This document shows positions 8,650-16,470 of a DNA stretch of 32,692 nucleotides, piece by piece. Both the position numbers and the translations under genes were made by a program. The first letter of the stretch is position 1. Each line of letters opens with the position of its first letter. The notes under the pieces are model-generated. The model ran no database searches and had not been told where the DNA came from. It was given only the letters and a program-made list of their open reading frames with translations. Source of the stretch: Clostridiaceae bacterium (GTDB lineage: Bacteria > Bacillota > Clostridia > Oscillospirales > Acutalibacteraceae); assembly GCA_016285645.1 (NCBI GenBank), contig JAEERC010000022.1:1-32692 (forward strand), written 5' to 3'.

Positions 8650-9465
8650 TTACTTCAAAGCGACATAAAAATAATCGTTTTCGGAGTCGTTGAGGCGGGT
8701 TGTGATACCGCCGGAGGTTGTGTTCGTAACCGAAAAGCCGTCATCCGTGAGCGTCACGCCCGCGGTGCCGAAGCCGTCGCAGGCAAAGCCCGAATACACA
8801 TATCCGCCGTGCACGGCGGGCATGGACTGTGTGCCCACAAAAACCGCTCTCGGCTTGAAGCCGAGGTGAAAGCTCCTGTAGGCGGCGTCCGTGCCGAAAT
8901 ACGAGCCCGTTGCGGTCGGCGCGGTGAGATAAGCCCTCTGCGCGGCGCTTAAGTGTATATCCTCATCGCGGATGTGCGAGCCGCAGAGCAGTTCCTTGTC
9001 CATAAACGAGGGGAAGGGTATGTCGCAGGTGTCGGCGGGGCAGAGGTTCGCCTTTATTTCGGCGTATGCCTTCAGCACAAACGCCTCCGTGTCGCGGTCC
9101 GCCGTGATTCCCTCACAGCCCGATGAGACAATCTCGAGGTCGGTGCCGAAACTCAGAGCGTCGATTACGAGAGTAAACGCGTCGTAACACTCCCCGCCCC
9201 CGAGGGCGAAGGGCGCGTGCACGCCGAAGCGCAATTTAACAAGGGCGTTGCGGCAGTATTCGTCGCGCTCGAGCACCCCCTCGTTGTTCGCGGTGAAGGA
9301 GTCCGATATCCGCACGCTTTCAATGCCCACGCTGACCGTTGTGCGCGAGAGCGGCACGGTTTTGGGGCAGGCGGGATATTCCGTTGTGAATTTTATGCCC
9401 TCAAGCGCCTGAATCTCCGACAGGCACTCAACCACCGCGCCCGGCAGGGCGCTTATTTCGCTCAT
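8650..9465 (-). CDS. Phage structural protein, neck-position N-terminus plus fibre-like C-terminal domain
   Basis: A 271-residue protein with no signal peptide. Residues 1-145 look like a compact alpha/beta domain, and its position third after the capsid gene is where tail-terminator or tail-completion proteins usually lie. Residues about 185-271 form a separate domain with the pattern LGFKPRAVFV ... DDGFSVTN ... DYFYVAL, which resembles beta-rich C-terminal modules of phage tail and fibre proteins that bind surfaces. Combining a neck-position domain with a fibre-like module is unusual. It starts in an ATGA-type overlap with the upstream gene behind a GGAGGATGAGCA site. Last gene of the operon. 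The role is inferred from position and motif only. Confidence 0.65.
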   Translation of the reverse strand: MSEISALPGAVVECLSEIQALEGIKFTTEYPACPKTVPLSRTTVSVGIESVRISDSFTANNEGVLERDEYCRNALVKLRFGVHAPFALGGGECYDAFTLVIDALSFGTDLEIVSSGCEGITADRDTEAFVLKAYAEIKANLCPADTCDIPFPSFMDKELLCGSHIRDEDIHLSAAQRAYLTAPTATGSYFGTDAAYRSFHLGFKPRAVFVGTQSMPAVHGGYVYSGFACDGFGTAGVTLTDDGFSVTNTTSGGITTRLNDSENDYFYVALK

Positions 9466-9803
9466 TGCTCATCCTCCTTCACTATTACGCGGATTACCGC
9501 CCAGATATAGAGCGGCTCATCCCCGAAATAAACCTTTTCGGCGCGGTCGATTCTGTAGTCCGTGCCCGAGCAACGCAGATACTCCCCGTCTCCGAGAGCG
9601 GTTAAATCGCAGGCGGGCGGGCAGATACACAGATAATGCCCCTCGCTGTTGAAGCCCACATCCGTATATACGCCGTCGAGATACATCTTGTTTTTGTAGC
9701 GCAGGGGGCTTATTACCGCACGGTGCGAGGAAACAACCTCACCCTCCGCGTCACGCAGGGTTATATCCCTGCCGACAGCCGAAAGGCTCGCTTCAATGTT
9801 CAT
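9462..9803 (-). CDS. Probable head-completion (stopper-like) protein
   Basis: A 113-residue, mostly beta-strand protein with no recognised motif beyond the late pattern YRIDRAEKVYF, which is reminiscent of small beta-barrel head-closure proteins. It lies second after the capsid gene, the usual place for a stopper that plugs the portal after DNA packaging. It overlaps both neighbours by 4 nt. The assignment rests on gene order and size; a generic phage hypothetical is the alternative. Confidence 0.55.
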   Translation of the reverse strand: MNIEASLSAVGRDITLRDAEGEVVSSHRAVISPLRYKNKMYLDGVYTDVGFNSEGHYLCICPPACDLTALGDGEYLRCSGTDYRIDRAEKVYFGDEPLYIWAVIRVIVKEDEQ

Positions 9804-10168
9804 ATTTTCACCTGCCCGAAATAAAAACTTGTGTCCTTTAAAAGCGGAAGGGCGGCAACGAGTTTAAGGCGGTGTTCCTCTTCCGCAAAGGAGAGCGCTT
9901 TCTGAAAATCGCGTTTTACGGAGACATCGCCCGCTTTGAATTCGGACAAGCCCGCCTCCCCCTGCCCCCGCCTCACGGCGAGGGCTCTTAACACACAGGC
10001 GGCGGCAAGACTTATAAGCCGCGCGTCGTCGGGGTCGGCGTTTTCTCTGACACAGGGCGATATTTCCGAGCAAACGGCTTCGCACAGCGCCGAAAAGTCC
10101 GCGCCCGTGAGCGAAGAATCGCCGTAAACGGCCGTGAAAGCGCTCTCAACCGCCGATGAATCAATCAT
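9800..10168 (-). CDS. Probable head-tail connector (adaptor-like) protein
   Basis: A 122-residue, largely helical protein with no membrane segment, directly after the major capsid gene where gp6/gp15/YqbG-type adaptor proteins occur. Such proteins form a ring beneath the portal. Alternating hydrophobic helices (about 20-80) and the short C-terminal extension fit that class, but I see no diagnostic motif. The gene begins 9 nt after the capsid stop and overlaps the next gene by 4 nt. Confidence 0.55.
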   Translation of the reverse strand: MIDSSAVESAFTAVYGDSSLTGADFSALCEAVCSEISPCVRENADPDDARLISLAAACVLRALAVRRGQGEAGLSEFKAGDVSVKRDFQKALSFAEEEHRLKLVAALPLLKDTSFYFGQVKI

Positions 10169-10177
10169 AAAACCATC

Positions 10178-11182
10178 TCACATTTCAAGAATTTTCGAGG
10201 CGGGGTCGAAGATTTTGGCAAAGCCCGCCGTGCAGGTCACCGCCGCCCTCTCAAGCTGGCGGTCAATGAGTTTGTCGTACTCCGTAACAATGCCGCCGCA
10301 GCGCACCATTTCGAGGGCGCATCCGCGATCAAGACCTATAAGCTTGCCCGAATCGAGGCAGGAGCACTTTATGAGATCCGCTCCGAGGGGAGTGATCATT
10401 TTGCCCGTGGCGTGGAAGTTGAGACCCGCCGCCGCGTCGCGCATCTCCGTCATTTCGAGGATTTTCTGCATAACATCGGGGGCGGCGAGCAGGGTGTTGA
10501 GTTCGTAGGGGTCAAAGCCCGACCAGAACTGCGTAAGATCGCCGTAAACCACGGTGCCGGGCGTCGCGGTGCTTTCGGTTTCGGCGGGGTTTCCGTTGCC
10601 GTCGCCGTTTACAAGCACATTTACCGCGTCCTTTAACTGCGAGCGGGCTATGTAAGCGCCTATCTGCTTTAAAGTGACCGTGAAAAGGTCAAGGCGCTGG
10701 CGGCGCAGCGCCTCGTAGGAGGCGACAAGCATCCTGCCCCTCTTGTGAAGGGTTACGAGATTGCTTTTGAGACTTATTCCCGTCTCGGGAATATACGCGC
10801 CCTCGGCTACATCCCTGAGTTCCTTTTCATCCTCCGAGGGCGAGGATGTGATTGTGCGGTAATCCGCCGAATCAATCACCGTGACCGCCGCCGTGATTTT
10901 CGGCAGAATATCCGCCTGCTCAAGGCCGCTTCTCACGGCTCTCGAGATGTATTCGGGGAAGAGCACGGAAGAATCGCTTGTTTTGAAGAATTTTTCAACC
11001 GTGTCGCTCGAGGGTCCGCTTACCCTGATGTCAAATCGCTTGAGCTGGCGCTCATAGGCGTCAAGTCCCTCAAGCGCCGTGCCCCTGTACTGCTCCGACG
11101 GGTCGATTTTTTCCAGTTCGCCGGTGAGGCTGCCCGTGGAATAAAGCCCTTTTTCAAGATGTATGCTGTCATAAGCCGTCAT
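10178..11182 (-). CDS. Phage major capsid protein (HK97-fold type)
   Basis: A 334-residue protein in the capsid position between the decoration-like protein and the connector. Its layout fits HK97-fold capsid proteins of Clostridia phages: an N-terminal arm (about 1-60), a segment with FPEYISRAVRSGLEQADILPKI (about 75-97) at the arm/E-loop transition, a PETGISLKS stretch typical of the E-loop/P-domain region, and an alanine-rich A-domain. No long N-terminal scaffold (delta) domain is evident, so scaffolding may come from the protease protein or be absent. Start ATG has a strong AAGGAGG site. It would form the icosahedral shell. Confidence 0.82.
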   Translation of the reverse strand: MTAYDSIHLEKGLYSTGSLTGELEKIDPSEQYRGTALEGLDAYERQLKRFDIRVSGPSSDTVEKFFKTSDSSVLFPEYISRAVRSGLEQADILPKITAAVTVIDSADYRTITSSPSEDEKELRDVAEGAYIPETGISLKSNLVTLHKRGRMLVASYEALRRQRLDLFTVTLKQIGAYIARSQLKDAVNVLVNGDGNGNPAETESTATPGTVVYGDLTQFWSGFDPYELNTLLAAPDVMQKILEMTEMRDAAAGLNFHATGKMITPLGADLIKCSCLDSGKLIGLDRGCALEMVRCGGIVTEYDKLIDRQLERAAVTCTAGFAKIFDPASKILEM

Positions 11183-11194
11183 ATTAAATCCTCC

Positions 11195-11536
11195 TTAAAT
11201 CAGAACCGTGATTTTTCCGTTTTCGCCGTCATAGGCGAGCACAAGATATTCCCTGCCGTCGGGGTCCGCGGCGATTCCGCCGTCGCCGTTGGCGAGAAAG
11301 CGGTCAAAATACGATTCGGGAGCGCTGCCCGAATAATCCGCCGTGACCGTGCCGCACACCTGAACCGCGGCAAGCCCGTTCCTGCAGCTTACTGTGAAGC
11401 CCGCCGCAAGGTCACCGCCCTCGCAGGCGGCAACCTCGCCCTGTGCAACGATTTTTACGGGTGTGCCGGGAGTAAGCTCCTCTTCCGTTGTGAAGGTCAG
11501 AACCTTCTCGTTGAATCCTTCAAATGATACAGACAT
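11195..11536 (-). CDS. Capsid decoration-like protein
   Basis: A 113-residue protein; the ATG at 11536 is chosen because AAGGAGG lies just upstream, although the frame stays open further. Its pattern GTPVKIV ... GEVAACEGGDLAAGF ... GLAAVQVCGTV is like the beta-sandwich head-decoration proteins (DUF2190-like) often encoded next to the capsid gene. Such proteins bind outside the shell and stabilise it. The position between protease and capsid fits. The family call is tentative. Confidence 0.6.
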   Translation of the reverse strand: MSVSFEGFNEKVLTFTTEEELTPGTPVKIVAQGEVAACEGGDLAAGFTVSCRNGLAAVQVCGTVTADYSGSAPESYFDRFLANGDGGIAADPDGREYLVLAYDGENGKITVLI

Positions 11537-11546
11537 TTTTTCCTCC

Positions 11547-12422
11547 TTATATCCTGAACTGATTGTTCGCGTCGCTTTGAGCGCCGCTTTTTCTCTCAAA
11601 CTGGGGGCGTGAAATTCCGCCCTCGCCTCTCGCGCGGAGCGATTTATTGAGTCGCTGTATTGCGTCCGCGTCCGCGCGGGCGAGAAGTTCCCTGAAAAAC
11701 GCGCTTTCAATATCCGGGAAAAGTTCACAGCATTTCACAACGCAATCCCTCATAAGCGAAGCGCGGTATTTCTCACCCTGCGAGGCGAGCGACAAAAGTT
11801 CACCGAAACTGCCGCCCTCCCCTTTTTCCGAAAAATCAAAGCTTTTCGTAACGCCCGATGCCTTCTGCGCGGGCACGGCAACAAAAGACCACTCGTAGGC
11901 GTCCGCGGGGGATGCCAGAACCGCGTGGCAGAGTTTTCCGTCATAGAACCTGCCTTTGATGTGGGAACAGCGCCTTATATCCTCGCCGCACACGGAGCAT
12001 ATTTTCTCGTTCACGCTGCAGCCCACGCTCGTCTCCTTGCGTATTCCGCTCTCAATCTCCTCAATGAGATTTCTGTTCTTTTCCGTTTTCGGCATATAAG
12101 CCCTCGCCTTTATGCAGGCGTAGTTTTCGCCCGCGGAGGTGCGCCTGAAAGCGTCCTCGCAGTATGAGCATTCAAATATCCTCGCGCTCTGATCCTTTGC
12201 GCTGCCCGAGTGGTCGAAAATGCCCGTTCTGCCCTCAAACATAGGGGCGAGCGCCTTGAGCGCCTCAGCCGAAAACCGCTCAAAATCGCGGTCGATTTCG
12301 TTGTCGCACAGCACAACTCCGAAGGTATAGACCTCCTCTTCGTTGAGCGGCGACAGGGCGTATCTGTTGATTTTCTCAAGTTCGCCCTCACGCGGGGCGC
12401 CCTTTGATAAGTAATCAGTCAA
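11547..12422 (-). CDS. Prohead maturation protease-like protein (TTG start)
   Basis: A 291-residue protein resembling HK97-type (U35) head maturation proteases, which cut the capsid scaffold during assembly. The likely triad is His71 (IFDHSG), Ser132 (RKETSVG) and Glu177 (YEWSFVAVPA), in the right order and motif context. Just after the Ser is a Cys/His cluster, C142-x2-C145-x6-C152-x-H154, possibly a metal knuckle inserted into the fold. A charged C-terminal region (about 195-290) could be a scaffold-like tail. It starts at TTG within the portal gene's end, behind AAGGAGGG. Confidence 0.75.
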   Translation of the reverse strand: MTDYLSKGAPREGELEKINRYALSPLNEEEVYTFGVVLCDNEIDRDFERFSAEALKALAPMFEGRTGIFDHSGSAKDQSARIFECSYCEDAFRRTSAGENYACIKARAYMPKTEKNRNLIEEIESGIRKETSVGCSVNEKICSVCGEDIRRCSHIKGRFYDGKLCHAVLASPADAYEWSFVAVPAQKASGVTKSFDFSEKGEGGSFGELLSLASQGEKYRASLMRDCVVKCCELFPDIESAFFRELLARADADAIQRLNKSLRARGEGGISRPQFERKSGAQSDANNQFRI

Positions 12423-13560
12423 TTGACATATCCCTCCTTATTTTTTCCGCCTTGGCGCGGTTCAGATCCGCCTGCGAGAGCGCGACTTCGTCCTGCATTG
12501 TTATATCGTCCCAGACGACGGTCAGCCTGTCGTCAAGCCCGCTTCTTCGCAGAAGCAGACGGCAGATTTTTTCAATAACGGGCGTGAGCACGCGGCGGTA
12601 CGCCTCAAGTTCGCTGGTCAGCACATCCGCCTGCTGCTGCGACATTCTCTCGGTTGACGACCAGCTGAGCCCCAGCATAAACGGCGGCAGCCCGGTTTTG
12701 GCCACGATCTGCTCGAGCATCTGCCTTACGGGCACGGCGCTGTCGGGTATGGCGCTGTCCGCTCCTATGACCTTCACGGTCACATCCCCCGCGCACACAA
12801 AATCGCGCACTTCGCCGGGACGCATCGCCTTGCTCCACTCTTCCGCCATCTGCTTCGCCCTCTCGGCGGCGTAGGCGCGGTCGGCGGGGTCGCTGCCGGG
12901 GTTATAGGTGACGGCGAATCTTATATTGCCCGCGCGCTCCCAGTTCATACCTATACTCTCATAGATTTTCATAAGAACCGAGCTTACAAAAGGCATTCCC
13001 TTCAGAAGCGGACTGCCGTACACCGCGCCCGGCTCCGGGTTCAGCACACAGGGCAGGCAGAGTTCGGGGTGTCTCACCTTTTCGGGCAGGGCGCCGTTCA
13101 CAGAGTAAACATCAACCGAAAAGCCGTCCCGCGCCCTTTTAAGTTCAAAACTTCCCGGCTCGGCGAGCATAAGCGCGCAGGGCACGCCGTCACCGTCCGT
13201 GAGTATTTCGCCCACAACCGTGCCGCAGGTCAGAAGCTCCTCGAAAAAGCCCGAAACGAAGGCGAAGAGCCCCGTCTGATTTCCGCCCGCCGGCACCCCG
13301 CGCGAAAAGCGGTCAACGGTTTTCTGCGATTGCGGGCTTTCGCATTCCACATGAAATCCGCCCGTAAGGCGCACAAGCTTGTAAACCGCCGCGTCAATGA
13401 GCGGCACGCTCTCACGCAGTCTGCGGTAAAGTTCGCACCGCGCCCCGCCGGGAGGGTACGCAGGGGCGCTAAATGAATAATCCGTTCCTCTTTCGGGCGA
13501 AAACTGAGCCGCGCCCCGCGGCTTTGTTTCGCTTTCACTTTTTCTTTTTCTCAATCCCAA
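12415..13560 (-). CDS. Phage portal protein (TTG start)
   Basis: A 381-residue protein, on the short side for portals, lying between large terminase and protease as expected. Features include an early helical clip/wing region (PLIDAAVYKLVRLTGG near 50-65), a central segment ILTDGDGVPCALMLAEPGSFEL, and a C-terminal stretch LPPFMLGLSWSSTERMSQQQADVLTSELEAY-type helix typical of SPP1/HK97-like portals. It would form the dodecameric DNA gate at one capsid vertex. Start TTG overlaps the terminase stop and has AAGGAGG 8 nt upstream. Frame intact. Confidence 0.85.
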   Translation of the reverse strand: MGLRKRKSESETKPRGAAQFSPERGTDYSFSAPAYPPGGARCELYRRLRESVPLIDAAVYKLVRLTGGFHVECESPQSQKTVDRFSRGVPAGGNQTGLFAFVSGFFEELLTCGTVVGEILTDGDGVPCALMLAEPGSFELKRARDGFSVDVYSVNGALPEKVRHPELCLPCVLNPEPGAVYGSPLLKGMPFVSSVLMKIYESIGMNWERAGNIRFAVTYNPGSDPADRAYAAERAKQMAEEWSKAMRPGEVRDFVCAGDVTVKVIGADSAIPDSAVPVRQMLEQIVAKTGLPPFMLGLSWSSTERMSQQQADVLTSELEAYRRVLTPVIEKICRLLLRRSGLDDRLTVVWDDITMQDEVALSQADLNRAKAEKIRRDMSID

Positions 13561-14831
13561 TTACCGGTCCTCCTTTTTTCCGCGAGGGCAAAGAATCCGC
13601 CGCCCAGCCCCTCAACGGTCATAACAAAATAGCGCATATCGTCCATGGCGTGGTCGTTCTGCTTTTTAACGGAGTCCCTCCCCGGCGAATCGTCCCAGCG
13701 GTAGAGGGAAAACTCCCTTATGATATCCTTGCAGCGGGGCGAAAAGAAGAGTTTTCCCTCCCTGAGCATATCGCCCGTCTTTCTTATGCCGTCAAGCACA
13801 TCGTTCACGGCGGGCAGAACCCTGAACCTGCCGTGCCGCCTTACGCACTCAATGAAACTCGCGGCGCTCGGGTCAACAATCACCGCCTCTGTTGTCTCGC
13901 CCGCGGCAAGCTCCTCAAGGGCGGCGTAGTGCTCCTCATCCGTGCGCTGAACACCGGTTTGCTTTGAGTCGTAATAGTATTCGCGCAGGCGGTACCATTT
14001 TCCGCCGCATTCGCCCCACAGCCCGAACGAGGAGGGATTGACCGTGCCGTAATCGCAGGAGATTATGCGCCTTGTTATTTCGCCGTCCGGCTCTTTTATA
14101 TGCTTTTCAAGGTCGAACATCGGATAGACGCAGCCGTGCGCCGCCGTCCATTTCCCCTCCACGAAACGCTCGTAAAACGCGCCGCTGTAAAGCTTTTTGT
14201 AGCGGCTGATTATCTCGGGGCTTAAGGACGGGTTGTCATCCATTGTGAAATGAAGATACAGGCAGTTTTTCTCCTTCGCCTTCTTTATCCACTCCTCGTG
14301 GAACCAGTGCCCGGGGTGGTCGGGATTGCAGGAAAACCAGAGACGGCTGCCGTCAACGGAGCACCTCGCTATCGCCTGCTCAACAAAGGAGCGCGGCATA
14401 AGAGCGACCTCGTCGAGCATAACTCCGGTCAGGGTTATGCCCTGTATGAGCGACGCCGAACTCTCGTCTCTGCCGCCGAAAAGATAAAAGGTGTTCTTAT
14501 TGCCGAAAGCGCTGATTTCAACAAGATTTCCCGACCTCTTTTCGCTCACCTTCAGACCGAGCCCGCGCAGCGCCGGAAGTATGGGTGTAACTATGTTGCG
14601 CCGCAGGGACTGAATTGTTTTGCCGCACATCGCGAAGGCGGCGCCGTTGAAATTAAGGGTAGCCCAGACGGCGAAGGATATGCTCATACAGAAGGTTTTT
14701 CCGCTTCGCACCGCGCCGTCGCAGATTATTGCGTCACAATCGCGGTAGGGGCTTTTGTCCATAAACCAGCAGAACACCGTCATCTGTTTTTTTGAAAAAG
14801 GGAGCACGCGCTTACAGGAATCCTCTTTCAT
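13551..14831 (-). CDS. Terminase large subunit, PBSX type
   Basis: A 426-residue DNA-packaging motor with ATPase and nuclease domains. Walker A-like GAVRSGKT is at 39-46, Walker B VMLDE at 137-141, and the coupling motif SCNPDHPGHW at 167-176. The nuclease acidic residues Asp260 (SCDYGT), Asp320 (VIVDPSA) and Asp397/398 (HAMDD) are all present, so both activities look functional. Length matches the family. It overlaps the small subunit by 4 nt (ATGA). The intact catalytic sites are the strongest sign that this operon still packages DNA rather than being debris. Confidence 0.95.
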   Translation of the reverse strand: MKEDSCKRVLPFSKKQMTVFCWFMDKSPYRDCDAIICDGAVRSGKTFCMSISFAVWATLNFNGAAFAMCGKTIQSLRRNIVTPILPALRGLGLKVSEKRSGNLVEISAFGNKNTFYLFGGRDESSASLIQGITLTGVMLDEVALMPRSFVEQAIARCSVDGSRLWFSCNPDHPGHWFHEEWIKKAKEKNCLYLHFTMDDNPSLSPEIISRYKKLYSGAFYERFVEGKWTAAHGCVYPMFDLEKHIKEPDGEITRRIISCDYGTVNPSSFGLWGECGGKWYRLREYYYDSKQTGVQRTDEEHYAALEELAAGETTEAVIVDPSAASFIECVRRHGRFRVLPAVNDVLDGIRKTGDMLREGKLFFSPRCKDIIREFSLYRWDDSPGRDSVKKQNDHAMDDMRYFVMTVEGLGGGFFALAEKRRTGNWD

Positions 14832-15319
14832 ATTTCCGCGCTCTCCCCGTGCGCGTACATCAGGTTTTCCGCTCCCTCGCCGAGTGCCCTGAGCAGCGCC
14901 GAACCGCAGGCGCCGCCGTTCTGAACGGAATTCTCCAGCTTTTCAAGCGCCTTCAGGCGGTCAAAAAATTTAATCTCCATCCCTCCGCTTTTCGGCAGTT
15001 TGATTTCGGAAATGTTGAAAAGGTCAAGTGCCTCAATTTCATCCGCGCCCGTCTGCTCGAACGAGCGCAGGAGTTTTACGCAGTCCGATATGCCGCCGAA
15101 GGCGAGGCGGCGGTAGCCCGCGGCAACCTCATCCGGGAGGGCGGGTCTCTGCGCCGAGCAATTCTTTATCCCCTCGCGTATGTCCTCCCTCGCGAGAAGG
15201 CGAAACCCGGTGATTCCCGGGGCGGCGTAACCCGCGGCCGCGGCGGAAAACCGCGGATCTCCCGTGCGCGCGTACTGCGCGCAGAAAAGCCGCTCTTTTT
15301 TGTTCAGTTCCTTCTTCAT
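14828..15319 (-). CDS. Terminase small subunit
   Basis: A 163-residue DNA-recognition subunit. The N-terminal block KKERLFCAQYARTGDPRFSA...AGY (about 5-32) matches the helix-turn-helix of Terminase_2 family small subunits. The rest is helical, fitting the oligomeric ring. The ATG at 15319 is preferred because AAAGGAG lies 5 nt upstream; a longer frame to 15361 would run into the palindromic promoter region. First gene of the head operon. If it has kept site-specific recognition it would package specific DNA; if relaxed, random host DNA as in gene transfer agents. Confidence 0.85.
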   Translation of the reverse strand: MKKELNKKERLFCAQYARTGDPRFSAAAAGYAAPGITGFRLLAREDIREGIKNCSAQRPALPDEVAAGYRRLAFGGISDCVKLLRSFEQTGADEIEALDLFNISEIKLPKSGGMEIKFFDRLKALEKLENSVQNGGACGSALLRALGEGAENLMYAHGESAEI

Positions 15320-15342
15320 CTTTTCTCCTTTCTTCCCGACCG

Positions 15343-15386
15343 TATGTGAAAGTACTTTCAACCATAGTCAAAACAGGGGTGTTTTG
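15343..15386 (-). promoter_or_regulatory. Control region of the head operon with two palindromes
   Basis: A perfect 14-bp palindrome TGAAAGTACTTTCA (15347-15360) lies 27 bp upstream of the small terminase ATG. A second inverted repeat CAAAACA-GGGG-TGTTTTG occupies 15369-15386. A minus-strand TTGACT (15366-15371) overlaps the second repeat, but 17 bp on there is only CACATA, a poor -10. The layout suggests operators plus a need for an activator or alternative sigma factor. This is inferred from symmetry and spacing only. Confidence 0.5.
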
Positions 15387-15438
15387 TGACGTTTTTACTT
15401 CAAATACTCCGCCGCCGCACAAAAAATTTCCCAAATGC

Positions 15439-15467
15439 TTGAAAAATATAAAAATATATAATATACT
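15439..15467 (+). promoter_or_regulatory. Promoter of the lipoprotein-pduL unit
   Basis: TTGAAA (15439-15444) and TATACT (15462-15467) with a 17-bp, AT-only spacer. It lies 85 bp upstream of the lipoprotein ATG and is divergent from the phage head operon. Confidence 0.6.
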
Positions 15468-15551
15468 TTTAAGTAATCGGGCATAAAACGGAAAATTTCA
15501 AAAAAATTTTTTCCGCTCAAAAAAAAGCCCGCAAAATCAGGAGGAAGAAAT

Positions 15552-16451
15552 ATGAAAAAGATTTTAGCGTTACTTCTTGTCGCGGGTCTGCTGTTCACAC
15601 TCTGCGCCTGCGGAAACAAAACAGAAGAGCCGACCACAACGGAAATAGTTGAACAGTCAGCAACCGAAACCGCCACAGAGGCGGCAGGAACAGACGAATC
15701 CACATCGGCCGCTCCCGCGGAATCCACCTCGGCTGCCCCCGGTGAATCCACCACAGCCGCTCCCGATGCCACAACAGAGGCGGCAAGCGAAACCACAACA
15801 GAAGCGGCGGCAAAGAAGCCCGAAACAAAAGAAGAAATTGTTGAATACTTCAACAAGGCATCAAACAATATCAAAACAAGCGCCAAGAGCGTTACCCGCA
15901 ACTATTCAAAAATCAGCCTCGCGGGCAGCACTCAGCTTCCCGGCTGGGTAAACACCGTTGCGAGAGTTGTCGGCGGCGCCGATAAATTCATCGATGACCA
16001 GCTCTCCAAGAACAGCAAGGGCTCCGAGACCTTTACCGGCTCACAGATAAAGAGCACCTACCCCGTTGAGGGCGAATCCTACGCCTCAAAACTCACTCCG
16101 GCTGACGTTCAGAGCGCCACCTGCACAGAGGAAAACGGCAAATACACAATCACAATCGTCACCGTAAGAGACGCAACATCACAGAACGCGAAGCACGGCG
16201 CAGGCCACGCTCCCAAGGCGTTCAACACTCCCCTTCCCGACGTTATCAACGAAAACGTTCCCGGCTTTGCAAAGAATATGATCGGCGGAACAGCCGCTAT
16301 GGAATATCCCTCAAGCACATTCAAGATTGTTGTTGACGCGAAGACAGGCAACGTTGAATCCGCAACTTCGGATCTCTACTGGACCATCCACTTCGGCTCC
16401 GACACCACTCTTCCCTTCCGCACCCAGGATTCCTGGACCATCAAATACTGA
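15552..16451 (+). CDS. Lipoprotein of unknown function with Thr/Glu/Ala-rich linker
   Basis: A 299-residue lipoprotein. The signal peptide ends in the lipobox LCAC with lipidated Cys near residue 20. Residues about 25-95 are a low-complexity stalk rich in Thr, Glu, Ala, Ser and Pro with repeated ESTSAAP units, which would hold the folded domain away from the membrane. Residues about 100-299 form one globular domain of unknown family. GAGGAAG precedes the ATG. PduL follows 19 nt later on the same strand, but a shared function is not evident. Cell-surface location is secure; role unknown. Confidence 0.85.
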   Translation: MKKILALLLVAGLLFTLCACGNKTEEPTTTEIVEQSATETATEAAGTDESTSAAPAESTSAAPGESTTAAPDATTEAASETTTEAAAKKPETKEEIVEYFNKASNNIKTSAKSVTRNYSKISLAGSTQLPGWVNTVARVVGGADKFIDDQLSKNSKGSETFTGSQIKSTYPVEGESYASKLTPADVQSATCTEENGKYTITIVTVRDATSQNAKHGAGHAPKAFNTPLPDVINENVPGFAKNMIGGTAAMEYPSSTFKIVVDAKTGNVESATSDLYWTIHFGSDTTLPFRTQDSWTIKY

Positions 16452-16470
16452 GTTCCGAGGTAGAATATAA

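Larger units (their letters stand above)
8583..15386 (-). mobile_element. Phage-derived head (capsid/packaging/neck) operon without tail genes
   Basis: Nine tightly packed minus-strand genes follow standard siphophage head order: small terminase, large terminase, portal, protease, decoration-like, major capsid, then three genes in the adaptor, stopper and tail-terminator positions. Most junctions overlap by 4-10 nt. The operon ends at a terminator and then the host sugar operon begins. Integrase, repressor, replication, tail tube, tape measure and baseplate genes are all missing. Every reading frame appears intact, which argues against simple decay. A partner regulator-lysis operon lies at 21447-23621. 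Confidence 0.8.

Noticed and set aside
10745-11527. Plus-strand open frame (260 codons) opposite the capsid and decoration genes
   Set aside because: Antisense shadow of well-supported phage genes, with no motif or promoter.
8650-15319. Simple decaying prophage remnant
   Set aside because: All nine frames appear intact, with catalytic residues kept and a clean terminator. Decay cannot be excluded without comparative data, but it is not the best reading.
15395-15901. Minus-strand frame opposite the lipoprotein gene
   Set aside because: It is the complement of the low-complexity Thr/Ala/Glu stalk, has no start signal, and the plus strand has a lipobox and a strong ribosome site.
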